Shown one piece after another: positions 1-7,508 of a DNA stretch of 64,000 nt. Every line of letters starts with the position of its first letter. Position 1 is the first letter of the stretch. The DNA comes from Luteitalea sp. GTDB lineage: Bacteria > Acidobacteriota > Vicinamibacteria > Vicinamibacterales > Vicinamibacteraceae. The position numbers and the translations under genes were made by a program. The notes below the pieces were generated by a model, which was given only the letters and a program-made list of their open reading frames with translations, had not been told where the DNA came from and did not search any database. The stretch is from contig WHTZ01000017.1 of assembly GCA_009377495.1 (NCBI GenBank), forward strand, positions 31,029 through 95,028, written 5' to 3'.

Positions 1-789
1 CTCGCCGGAGTGAACGTCGTAGAGCACCGCGCTCCACCCGTTGTCGCTTGCCGAGTAGCTTTCGCGCAACGTGATGGCCACGAGCTGGACGCCGTACTCG
101 CGCACGACGCGCTCGGCCACGTCGCGGTAGCCGTCGAGATTCAGTTGGCCGCTGACAACGTCTGTGCCCGCCACGTCGAGACCAAGTACGGCCTGGATGT
201 CCTCTTCATTGGCGATGACCACGTCGACTAGCGAGACGAGCGGCCGCATGACCTCTTGCGCTTGCGCCTCGGTCCACAACTTCTTGCGGAAGTTCAGGTC
301 GAGGCTGACGCGCGCGCCCGATGCCTTCGCCGCCTCGATAGCCTCACGTGTGCACGCGGCAGCCGACGCGCCAAGGGCCGGCGTAATGCCAGTGGTGTGG
401 AACCAGGCCGCACCCGCACACACGTCTGCCCACGGCACCGTGCCCGGTCTGAGCTCCGTGATCGCGGATCGCGCGCGATCGTAGATGACGTTGGACGCCC
501 GCTGCGAGGCACCGGTCTCCGCGTAGTAGATGCCAATGCGGTCACCGCCGCGCTGGATGTAGTCGGTGCGCACACCCTCCGCACGCAGCGCACGCACGGC
601 TGCCTCTCCGATCGCATGCGTCGGCAGGCGCGTGACGTAGTAGCTCTCGCAGCCGAATTGCGCCAGGCTCACGGCGACATTGGCTTCGCCACCGCCAAAC
701 GTTGCCTGGAACGCAGGGGATTGCAGATAGCGCTCGAAGCCGGGTGGGCTCAAGCGCAACATGATCTCACCAAAAGTAACCGTCTTCAT
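1..789 (-). CDS. kdgK: 2-keto-3-deoxygluconate kinase, PfkB family (3' end outside the window)
   Basis: The minus strand is open from an ATG at 789 to the left edge, so the C-terminus, including the expected GAGD catalytic motif, is not visible. Translation starts MKTVTFGEIMLRLSPPGFER and continues with a GGGEANVAVSLAQFG segment, the N-terminal substrate-binding signature of KDG kinases in the ribokinase/PfkB fold. The enzyme phosphorylates 2-keto-3-deoxygluconate to KDPG in the cytoplasm. The KDPG aldolase gene lies 57 nt upstream in the same orientation, so the pair makes a complete KDG-to-pyruvate plus glyceraldehyde-3-phosphate route. A REP-like palindrome occupies the gap. Another PfkB sugar kinase is the main alternative, but context makes KDG kinase much the best call. 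Confidence 0.85.
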   Translation of the reverse strand, partial: MKTVTFGEIMLRLSPPGFERYLQSPAFQATFGGGEANVAVSLAQFGCESYYVTRLPTHAIGEAAVRALRAEGVRTDYIQRGGDRIGIYYAETGASQRASNVIYDRARSAITELRPGTVPWADVCAGAAWFHTTGITPALGASAAACTREAIEAAKASGARVSLDLNFRKKLWTEAQAQEVMRPLVSLVDVVIANEEDIQAVLGLDVAGTDVVSGQLNLDGYRDVAERVVREYGVQLVAITLRESYSASDNGWSAVLYDVHSGE

Positions 790-813
790 GATGCCCCGTT
801 GACCGACGTTGAC

Positions 814-837
814 GGCGCGGCTGAAACCGCGCCCTAC
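814..837 (-). repeat. REP-like palindrome, GTAG type
   Basis: On the minus strand the tetranucleotide GTAG (837-834) is followed by GGCGCGG, a short loop and CCGCGCC. It fills most of the 57-nt gap between eda and kdgK. The same unit recurs near 12040, 16254, 39127, 42223 and 53179. Confidence 0.7.
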
Positions 838-846
838 GAGACCCTG

Positions 847-1500
847 TCACCGGCCGGCGCGTGCCGTGCGGATGCTCTCGACGACTCTTCGGGCGTTCGC
901 GGTCAGCACCTCGTAACGACCCTCTGCAATGGCCTTCGGATCGAGCATTGCGCTACCGACGCCCACGGCACACGCACCCGACTTGATCCATTCCCCCACG
1001 TTCTCCAGGCTCACCCCGCCGGTCGGCAGAATCTTGATCTGCGGTAAGGGCCCTCGAAGATCACGGACAAAGCCCGTCCCAAGCGCCGAGGCGGGAAAGA
1101 CCTTGACGACGTCGGCGCCCGCCTGCCAGGCGCTCAGGATTTCGGTGGGCGAGAAGCACCCGGGCACCACCGCTACGTCGTAGCGGTGACACAGCTCGAT
1201 GACACCGTGGTGCAACACGGGCGCCACGATGAACCGTGCGCCCGCGAGGATCGCGTGACGCGCCGTTTCAGGATCGAGCACCGTGCCGGCGCCAAGCACG
1301 AGGCCGCTCGGAAGTGACGCCGCGATCTCCTCGATGAGTCGCATCGCGCCAGGGACCGTCATCGTCACCTCGAGCGCACGCACGCCGCCTTCGGCTAACG
1401 CGTCGAAGACCGCCCGCACGCGCCCCGGATCCTGCATCCGGATGATCGCGACCACGCCGCTGTTCTCAATCTCACGAACGATGTCAACGCGTGATGTCAT
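847..1500 (-). CDS. eda: KDPG/KHG aldolase
   Basis: The 217-residue product is a class I aldolase that cleaves 2-keto-3-deoxy-6-phosphogluconate to pyruvate and glyceraldehyde 3-phosphate. Family landmarks are visible: E44 in RALEVTMTVPGA, the GAGTVL phosphate-loop region, and the Schiff-base lysine K133 in DVVKVFPAS, followed by LPTGGV. Length is normal for the family. It lies just upstream of kdgK on the same strand and downstream of the hexuronate-type transporter, which fits a sugar-acid catabolic operon. Its upstream gap is filled by a long hairpin repeat. Confidence 0.93.
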   Translation of the reverse strand: MTSRVDIVREIENSGVVAIIRMQDPGRVRAVFDALAEGGVRALEVTMTVPGAMRLIEEIAASLPSGLVLGAGTVLDPETARHAILAGARFIVAPVLHHGVIELCHRYDVAVVPGCFSPTEILSAWQAGADVVKVFPASALGTGFVRDLRGPLPQIKILPTGGVSLENVGEWIKSGACAVGVGSAMLDPKAIAEGRYEVLTANARRVVESIRTARAGR

Positions 1501-1664
1501 AGGAAGGTGTCAGGTGTCAGGGATCAGGGCTGTCTCAGGGAGCAGGTGTCAGGGATCAGGGCTGGTCGGTGCTCCTTCGGGCGTAGCCGCTCCTGTTGAC
1601 CTCGCACACCGCATAGCCCTGATACCTCAGGGGCTGATCCCTACTGACCCCTGACCCCTGATCC
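1501..1664. repeat. Long imperfect hairpin repeat with 14-nt core (copy 1)
   Basis: The gap between the MFS gene and eda is made of tandem 7-8-nt units of the type TCAGGGA/TGTCAGG on one arm and TGATCCC/TGACCCC on the other, so the whole stretch can fold back on itself. The invariant core CCTGAGACAGCCCT is on the minus strand at 1526-1539. No coding potential is seen. Confidence 0.75.
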
Positions 1665-3035
1665 CTAGTTTAGGTCCACCGGCTCCAGTCTCGGCGCCAG
1701 CAGGTGGACACATCCAAGCGCGACGAGATACGCGAACCCGGCGATGAAAAAGACGATCGCGTAGCTTCCGGTCGCCTCCAAGAGGCGGCTGGTCACGTCG
1801 GCAATGAAGAAGCCACCGAGAGCGCCGGCCATGCCCGCCAGTCCAATCACCGATCCAACGGCGTGCCGTGGAAACATGTCGGAGGCGATCGTAAAGATGT
1901 TCGCTGACCACGCTTGATGCGCCGCGGCGCCTAGGCCCACAAGCCCCACGGCCGCCCACAGACTCGACACCTGCGACGCAAACACAATCGGCGTCACGGA
2001 CACCGCGCAGATCAACATCGCTGTCTTTCGCGCACGGTTGGCAGACCAGCCGCGCTTGATGAAGTGCGACGACAACCATCCGCCACCCACGCTGCCGATG
2101 TCGGATATCAGATAGATGCCGATGAGCGGCGGTCCCATGGACATCAAATCCAACCCGTGGTTGCGGTGGAGGAAATCCGGCACCCAGAAGAGATACAGCC
2201 ACCACACCGGGTCGGTCAGGAACTTGCCCATGGCGACGGCCCACGTTTGGCGGAGCGGCAGCAAACGCTGCCAGGCGATTCGCGCGGTCGGCTCGGGCGG
2301 GTCGCTCCGGATGTAGGCGAACTCCTCGCGTGACACGCGCGGATGCGTCTCGGGCACGCCGTAGTAGCGCAGCCAAGACGCGAGCCAGAGAAACCCGAGC
2401 GCGCCCGTAAAGATAAACGCCCAATACCAGCCGTAGGACGCCACGATCGGCGGGACGATCAGCGGCGTGAGGATGACCCCCACGTTCGTGCCGGCGTTGA
2501 AGATACCCGTCGCGAATGCGCGCTCGCGCTTGGGGAACCATTCGGCAACCGTCTTGATCGACGCGGGAAAGTTTCCCGCTTCGCCGATGCCGAGCAGGAA
2601 GCGGCTGATGGAGAAGCCAATGACCGACGGCGTCCACGCAAGGCCGACGCCGGCAAATACCGCCATCAGCGGAGCGCCGAACACCGGGCCCTCGGCGTGC
2701 AACATCGCCGCCAGCGACCACACGGTCACCGCAATCGAGAAGCCGATGCGCGTGCCGACGCGATCCATCAGCCATCCCGACGCCGCCATGCCGATCATGT
2801 ACGCGATCTGAAACGACTTGACGATGTTACCGTAGTCGAGCTCCGACCAGCCAAACTCCTGTTGAAGGGTGGGCTTCAAGAGACCGATGACTTGACGATC
2901 GACGTAATTGATCGTCGTCGCGAAGAAGAGCAATGCACAAATGACCCACCGGTAGCGCCCGATCACGGATGGCGGCGCCCCGACGTCGGGCGTCGATGGT
3001 GCGGTGTCAACGGCTGGCTGAACGTGACTGGGCAA
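1665..3035 (-). CDS. MFS transporter, hexuronate/sugar-acid (ExuT/ACS-like) family
   Basis: About 456 residues with roughly twelve hydrophobic segments. The first helix ends in the family-typical NYVDRQVIGLLKP, followed by DRVGTRIGF in the first cytoplasmic loop, as in the anion:cation symporters that import hexuronates and galactonate. I chose the TTG at 3035: an AGGA lies a suitable distance upstream and the start falls 10 nt after the SDR stop codon. The open frame reaches further upstream, but that part overlaps the SDR gene in a shadow frame. Neighbouring kdgK, eda and SDR genes suggest a sugar-acid substrate that ends as KDG. The exact substrate cannot be read from sequence. Confidence 0.85.
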   Translation of the reverse strand: MPSHVQPAVDTAPSTPDVGAPPSVIGRYRWVICALLFFATTINYVDRQVIGLLKPTLQQEFGWSELDYGNIVKSFQIAYMIGMAASGWLMDRVGTRIGFSIAVTVWSLAAMLHAEGPVFGAPLMAVFAGVGLAWTPSVIGFSISRFLLGIGEAGNFPASIKTVAEWFPKRERAFATGIFNAGTNVGVILTPLIVPPIVASYGWYWAFIFTGALGFLWLASWLRYYGVPETHPRVSREEFAYIRSDPPEPTARIAWQRLLPLRQTWAVAMGKFLTDPVWWLYLFWVPDFLHRNHGLDLMSMGPPLIGIYLISDIGSVGGGWLSSHFIKRGWSANRARKTAMLICAVSVTPIVFASQVSSLWAAVGLVGLGAAAHQAWSANIFTIASDMFPRHAVGSVIGLAGMAGALGGFFIADVTSRLLEATGSYAIVFFIAGFAYLVALGCVHLLAPRLEPVDLN

Positions 3036-3045
3036 GCGATTGGTC

Positions 3046-3819
3046 CTATTGATTGACGCCGCTCGCGAGGAAGCCGCCGTCGACCACCAGCACATGACCG
3101 GTAATGAAGCTTGCCGCCTCGGACGCCAGCAGCACGGCGGCGCCCTGTAGCTCGTCGACCCGGCCAAAGCGCTTCATCGGCGTTCGCAGCAGGAACTCCT
3201 GACCACGCCCCGTGTCGAGCAACTTCGTGTTCAGCTCTGTACGGAACACGCCGGGCGCGATCGCGTTGACGCTCACACCGTGAGGCGCGAGCTCGATCGC
3301 CAACGACTTGGTGAGCGACGCGACAGCCGTCTTGCTGGCCGCGTAAGCCGCCACCTCGTGCAGCGCCACGAACGACGAAAGCGACGCGATGTTGATGATG
3401 CGCCCCCACCGGCGCTCGACCATGACGGGCGCGAACACCTGACACACCCGCAACGTGCCGGTGAGGTTCGTCTCGAGGATGCCCTGCCACTCCTCCTCGG
3501 GCTGGGTCAACGTCGGTGCGCGCTTGGTACGCCCGGCGCAGCTGACGAGAATATCGGCGGAGCCGAGCGCCTCGAGGGTCGCGTCGCGCAGGTGCTCGAG
3601 GGATGCGCGATCGCTGACGTCGGCCGGACATCGCACCGTGCGTCGGCCGCGCGCCTCAACCTCCGCGGCAACCTCATCGACGAGCGCCGTCCGACGACCC
3701 GTCGCGACCACATCGGCGCCCGCCTCGGCAAGACCCATTGCCAGCGAGCGACCAATCCCTGAAGTGCCGCCGACCACAACTGCGACACGCCCGGTGAGAT
3801 CGAGTCCACGAAATGCCAT
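3046..3819 (-). CDS. SDR-family sugar-acid dehydrogenase, KduD/gluconate 5-dehydrogenase-like
   Basis: About 257 residues starting at the ATG at 3819. A Rossmann nucleotide motif GGTSGIG lies near the N-terminus, followed by the SDR catalytic Tyr159 and Lys163 (YAASK) with serines just upstream, NAIAPG, and the C-terminal GHVLVVDGG. Classical SDRs of this form include KduD, which reduces 2,5-diketo-3-deoxygluconate to KDG. With kdgK, eda and an ExuT-like transporter alongside, a KDG-forming step is the most economical role. A fatty-acid FabG role is unlikely in this context. No convincing Shine-Dalgarno site is seen, because a repeat occupies the upstream region. Confidence 0.8.
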   Translation of the reverse strand: MAFRGLDLTGRVAVVVGGTSGIGRSLAMGLAEAGADVVATGRRTALVDEVAAEVEARGRRTVRCPADVSDRASLEHLRDATLEALGSADILVSCAGRTKRAPTLTQPEEEWQGILETNLTGTLRVCQVFAPVMVERRWGRIINIASLSSFVALHEVAAYAASKTAVASLTKSLAIELAPHGVSVNAIAPGVFRTELNTKLLDTGRGQEFLLRTPMKRFGRVDELQGAAVLLASEAASFITGHVLVVDGGFLASGVNQ

Positions 3820-3830
3820 GGTTAGGTGAG

Positions 3831-3990
3831 AAGGTAACAAGGCGACAAGGTGACAAGGTACAGGTGCGAGGGGCCAGGTGCGAGGTGCGAGGGCTGTCTC
3901 AGGCTCCAGGTGTCAGCGCTGCAGGTACCAGGGCCTGCCTCACGGACCTCGCACCTTCACCGCGTCACCCGGTCACCTTGTCACCCTTCT
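3831..3990. repeat. Long imperfect hairpin repeat with 14-nt core (copy 2)
   Basis: The outer arms are GTGACAAGG-type units (about 3833-3858 and 3964-3988, mutually complementary). Inner arms are built of GGTGCGAGG-type units. The core CCTGAGACAGCCCT is on the minus strand at 3890-3903. The element covers the SDR-regulator gap and supplies the last codons and stop of the regulator gene. Confidence 0.75.
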
Positions 3991-4744
3991 CCATGGTGCC
4001 AGCGGCTGCGACCGCTGCTGGATCGTCACTTTCATCCTCGGCGAGGTGTCGCTCGCGCGATGTGCGCAAGTGAGTATCCATCGCGCCACGTGCGCGGTCA
4101 GCATTGTGCGTGCGCAGCGCGTGGTAAATGGCCCGGTGCATGTCGGCAGCCTCCTTGAGACCCGGACCGTGAGCCCGGTCTGCCGTCCGGCGGCGCTGCT
4201 CATAGAACAACGCCGAGACCATCTCCACCAGCGACGCGAGAATCGGATTCCCGGACGAGTCAGCCACCGCCCGATGGAAGCGGATGTCGTGCACGAGGAA
4301 TGCCTGCTGGTCGTCCATCGAGGCGTACATGCCGGTAATTTCTTCAGCGATCGTCGCAAGCTGATCACCGGTGGCGCGCTCAGCGGCCAGCCCCGCGACG
4401 CCGACCTCGAGCACGCGTCGCGCTTCGAACATTTCGGTCGCCGTGAAGCCGTGGAGCGCGGCGAGAAAGCTCAATGGCTCGCTCCCCAGCATCGGCGGAC
4501 CGCCACGGATGAAGGTCCCCGCGCCGTGCCGAGACTGCACGACGCCCATCGCCGCCAGTGCCCGCAGCCCAGCACGCACGCTCGGGCGAGAGACCCCGAT
4601 ATGCACGGCCAGTTCTCGCTCAGCCGGCAACCGGTCACCCGGCTTCAAGCCGCCCCGCTCGATGAGGCCACGGACGTGGGCCACCACCTTTTCAGCCGCA
4701 ACGCTGTGGAACCGTGTGAGTGACGAAACGTCCGTCGAGGTCAT
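3965..4744 (-). CDS. FadR-type GntR-family transcriptional regulator
   Basis: About 259 residues from the ATG at 4744. The N-terminal winged helix has the GntR pattern (GDRLPAERELAVHIGVSRPSVR, then GVVQSRHGAGTFI). The C-terminal all-helical FCD domain, which binds sugar-acid or organic-acid effectors through metal-coordinating histidines and aspartate, includes the FLVHDIRFHRAVADSSGN segment. It is strongly similar to the regulator at 13776-14579, so the two are paralogs at the two ends of the sugar cluster. The last residues (MEKGDKVTG) are encoded by the downstream repeat. Its promoter carries an inverted repeat over the -35 element, which suggests autorepression. Confidence 0.88.
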   Translation of the reverse strand: MTSTDVSSLTRFHSVAAEKVVAHVRGLIERGGLKPGDRLPAERELAVHIGVSRPSVRAGLRALAAMGVVQSRHGAGTFIRGGPPMLGSEPLSFLAALHGFTATEMFEARRVLEVGVAGLAAERATGDQLATIAEEITGMYASMDDQQAFLVHDIRFHRAVADSSGNPILASLVEMVSALFYEQRRRTADRAHGPGLKEAADMHRAIYHALRTHNADRARGAMDTHLRTSRERHLAEDESDDPAAVAAAGTMEKGDKVTG

Positions 4745-4780
4745 ACCAATAGCGCACCTTTGAGGACTGCTGGGCTGCAG

Positions 4781-4820
4781 AAGATACCACTCATACGAGA
4801 AGCATGTCAAACACTCGTAT
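4781..4820 (-). promoter_or_regulatory. Promoter and operator of the FadR-type regulator
   Basis: On the minus strand TTGACA (4810-4805) is separated by 18 nt from TATCTT (4786-4781). The inverted repeat ATACGAG-N14-CTCGTAT (4793-4799 and 4814-4820) brackets the -35 box, so a bound dimer would block RNA polymerase. A TGGTATC half-site overlaps the -10 region. Confidence 0.6.
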
Positions 4821-4912
4821 CTCTTGCCGATACGTCGCGACGACTCGCCATCTCCCATCCGACAGGACAACGATCCGTTGTGCTTCGTCGGTAGTGGATT
4901 GACCACGGATGC

Positions 4913-4949
4913 GTGACAGGGTGACAGGGTCACTCTGTCACCCTGTCAC
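4913..4949. repeat. Perfect 15-bp inverted repeat at the isomerase stop codon
   Basis: Arms GTGACAGGGTGACAG (4913-4927) and its exact complement (4935-4949) enclose a 7-nt loop. The stop codon of the minus-strand sugar isomerase (4948-4946) lies inside the arm. It resembles an intrinsic terminator stem but has no U tract. Confidence 0.7.
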
Positions 4950-6187
4950 GACCGATACGCCTCTCGGCCAATGCCCTGCACCGGGATCTTTTGTGCGGCG
5001 AGGACCTCGTGCTGCAACGCGTACATCGCCGCCGCCGCCTGATCAATGGCGCGGACGAACGCGACGGACCCTTGCAGAATGGGCGCGACACGATCGCGGT
5101 CCTGAATGCGCGCCTTCGGGTACTCGTGCTCGACGATGAGGAATGTATCGGCAACATCGAGCGTCAGCAGCTCACGTGCCGCAAGCTGGTGATCGAGCCA
5201 GTCGACGGTTCGGTTCTGCAGATATCCGAGCGGGTCGTGCCGCGCTGTACCGGGAAGCTCATGCTCGCAGAGGACGACCTGCTTCTTCCAGGCGTTGAGC
5301 TGATCGGCGGGCCTGCTCGACGGTTGCCCGCCCACCCAGTCGCCGCGCTCCAGCGTCTGCCCACCGTAGCCCCACGCCGACACGCCTTTAGCGTCGATCA
5401 CCTGGCCCTTCACGTGAAAGCCGCCGATCAGAAACTCGTACCCTTCGTCCTTGAGGTATTGGAAGATCGAGCGCGTGTCCTGCCCCATCAGGATCGCGTG
5501 CGACGGATCGTAGTGAATGCGGAACTGGTCACCAACACCGTGCCGCTCGCAGATCCGATGGAGCGCGATCCACGTGCCCGGCGTGTACGCAATGTTGTTG
5601 TGGAAGCTATCCCCTGTCGTCCACCCCGGCATCGGGCACTGCTCGACGCGATAGGTCAAGCGGCGCGCCTTGGCCTCCTTCAGCAGCGGGATGAAGCTCT
5701 CCTCGAAGTCGCGCAGATCCTCGTCCATGCTCTGGTCGAAATTCCGGCCGACGAAGCCGCAGACGGCATCGACACCGAGCCGCTCGCACGCCTCGAACAC
5801 CTGGCGCATGAAATCATGCTTCTTTTTCAGAAGCGCCGCGTCTGGGTGGAGCATGTTGTCGAAATAGCCGATATCCGAGATCCCGATCTTGTGCGCCTCG
5901 AGCGCTTTCTGCACCCGCGTGGCGCGCTCATCGGTGAACGGCTGCCGCAAGTCGAGGGTGTTCGCCACCGGGTCGAGCATCGCTTCGGGCGGTACGTCGG
6001 CTTGCGACGGGTGCAGTGCCGCGGAAAGCTGAATGTAGTCTGCGCCGAGCGCGCGCGCGAACGCCACCCACTCTTCGATGGCGAGATCCGGGTCGGCATC
6101 GCGTTTCTCGCGCGGGGTCAACTCTTGCAGTGCAGCCGTCAGAATTCCGACCTTCATGTACTTGGGTTCGAACGCCTTTACCGTCAT
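4946..6187 (-). CDS. Sugar phosphate isomerase/epimerase, xylose-isomerase-like TIM barrel
   Basis: About 413 residues from the ATG at 6187, which has a GGAG 8 nt upstream. The fold is indicated by family landmarks: an early KVGILTAAL strand, metal-site candidates in the middle of the barrel ([11 protein letters not shown], then [13 protein letters not shown]), and GGFHVKGQ. Proteins of this group isomerise or epimerise sugars and keto-sugars using a divalent metal. It is longer than typical 280-300-residue members because of C-terminal additions. It lies between a Gfo/Idh/MocA gene and a FadR regulator on the same strand, so it probably acts on the products of the neighbouring dehydrogenases. 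The precise substrate is unknown. Confidence 0.8.
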   Translation of the reverse strand: MTVKAFEPKYMKVGILTAALQELTPREKRDADPDLAIEEWVAFARALGADYIQLSAALHPSQADVPPEAMLDPVANTLDLRQPFTDERATRVQKALEAHKIGISDIGYFDNMLHPDAALLKKKHDFMRQVFEACERLGVDAVCGFVGRNFDQSMDEDLRDFEESFIPLLKEAKARRLTYRVEQCPMPGWTTGDSFHNNIAYTPGTWIALHRICERHGVGDQFRIHYDPSHAILMGQDTRSIFQYLKDEGYEFLIGGFHVKGQVIDAKGVSAWGYGGQTLERGDWVGGQPSSRPADQLNAWKKQVVLCEHELPGTARHDPLGYLQNRTVDWLDHQLAARELLTLDVADTFLIVEHEYPKARIQDRDRVAPILQGSVAFVRAIDQAAAAMYALQHEVLAAQKIPVQGIGREAYRS

Positions 6188-6250
6188 GAACACTCTCCAC
6201 TCGGTCTTACGCCACGGGCTTCGAAGGGCACCACATCGATTGCCAATGCG

Positions 6251-7417
6251 TCAGTACTGAACCTTGACCCACCCCTTCCCTGACTTGGCGCTCTCGAGCA
6301 TGGCGCCGACCAGGCAATTCGCACGATAGCCGTCCTCGAAGGTGGCAAACGCCGGAGGTGTCGCATCTTTCTTGGGATCACGCCCCTCAGCGATGTAGCC
6401 ATAGACGTCGCGCATCACGTTACAGAACGCGTCGGTCCACGCCTCTTGGTGTCCGCCCGGGAGGTGTGCGTAGCGGCGCGCGGGCTCATCGAGCAGCGAC
6501 GGATCCTTCACCAGCACTTGGTTCGCCTGGTCGCGGCGGCCAATCCACAACTCGTTCTGCTGCTCCTGGTGCCAGCGCAGCGAGCCGGTCGCGCCGTTCA
6601 CCTCGAGCACGAGATCGTTCTTGTGACCAGCGCTCACCTGGCTCACCGAGAAGACGCCTCGCGCACCCGAGTCGAAGCGCACGAGCACGGTCGCCAGATC
6701 CTCGACCTTTATCTCCACCTTCTCGACACGCTCGTTCGCCCCGGCCGCGGCAAACGCCTCGCGCGAGCCCAGAGGCTTCTTGCGCGTTGGAATCGTCGTC
6801 GAGATCTCCGCCAGAACCTCCGTGATGCGCGCGCCAGAGACGTGCTGCGTCAGGTCGCACCAGTGCGAGCCCACATCACCGAGCGCCGAAGAGGCGCCGC
6901 CCTTGTCGGGCTCGAGTCGCCAGGAGTAGTCGGTGTCTTTCAACAGCCAGTCCTGCAGATAGTGTCCGAACAGGAAGTGTGGCCGGCCGATGTCGCCCCG
7001 CTCGATCATCAATCGCATCTGCTGCACGAGCGGGTTGCCCCGGTAGTTGAACGTCACCGCATGCACGACGCCCTTGACTGCGGCCGCGTCGCGCAGCTTG
7101 CGTGCTTCCTCCGCGTTCATCGCCAGGGGCTTGTCCGAGACGATGTGCTTGCCCGCTTCGATCACCGCGAGGTTGACGGGGTAATGCAGGTAGTTGGGCG
7201 TCGTGTTGTGGACGACCTCGATATCTGAATCCTGAATGAGCGCCTCGTAGCTCGCGTACGACTTCGGAACCCCCAGTTGCTCCGCCTTGGCTTTGGCCGA
7301 CGCCTCACTGCTGCCAGCAATGCCCACGACATCCACGAACCCCAGCCGGCGCACGGCGTCGATATGATGTGGGCCGACGAACCCGGCGCCGACGATGCCC
7401 ATTCCGATACGCTTCAA
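6251..7417 (-). CDS. Gfo/Idh/MocA-family sugar oxidoreductase
   Basis: About 388 residues. I chose a TTG at 7417 because an AGGAGG lies 7 nt upstream, and the protein then begins directly before the Rossmann motif GMGIVGAGFVGPHH. The NAD(P)-binding half contains the diagnostic SDKPLA (the EKP equivalent) and the substrate half has the DVGSHWCDLTQHVSG segment with the catalytic histidine. Such enzymes oxidise or reduce sugar hydroxyl/keto groups, including 3-keto-glucosides and inositols. It is followed by the sugar isomerase gene and preceded by two GMC dehydrogenase pairs, so it probably processes their keto-sugar products. Confidence 0.88.
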   Translation of the reverse strand: MKRIGMGIVGAGFVGPHHIDAVRRLGFVDVVGIAGSSEASAKAKAEQLGVPKSYASYEALIQDSDIEVVHNTTPNYLHYPVNLAVIEAGKHIVSDKPLAMNAEEARKLRDAAAVKGVVHAVTFNYRGNPLVQQMRLMIERGDIGRPHFLFGHYLQDWLLKDTDYSWRLEPDKGGASSALGDVGSHWCDLTQHVSGARITEVLAEISTTIPTRKKPLGSREAFAAAGANERVEKVEIKVEDLATVLVRFDSGARGVFSVSQVSAGHKNDLVLEVNGATGSLRWHQEQQNELWIGRRDQANQVLVKDPSLLDEPARRYAHLPGGHQEAWTDAFCNVMRDVYGYIAEGRDPKKDATPPAFATFEDGYRANCLVGAMLESAKSGKGWVKVQY

Positions 7418-7508
7418 GATCGCCTCCTCGAGAAAGGTTCTAACGGTGCAGTCAGGTCTGGCGGTGCTGAAGTGCTGAAGCACCCCAGCACTCTGAACCC
7501 AGCACCTG

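Noticed and set aside
4991..6283. A 430-codon open frame antisense to the sugar isomerase
   Set aside because: Composition is Arg/His-rich as expected for an antisense shadow, and the minus-strand gene has clear family motifs and a ribosome site.
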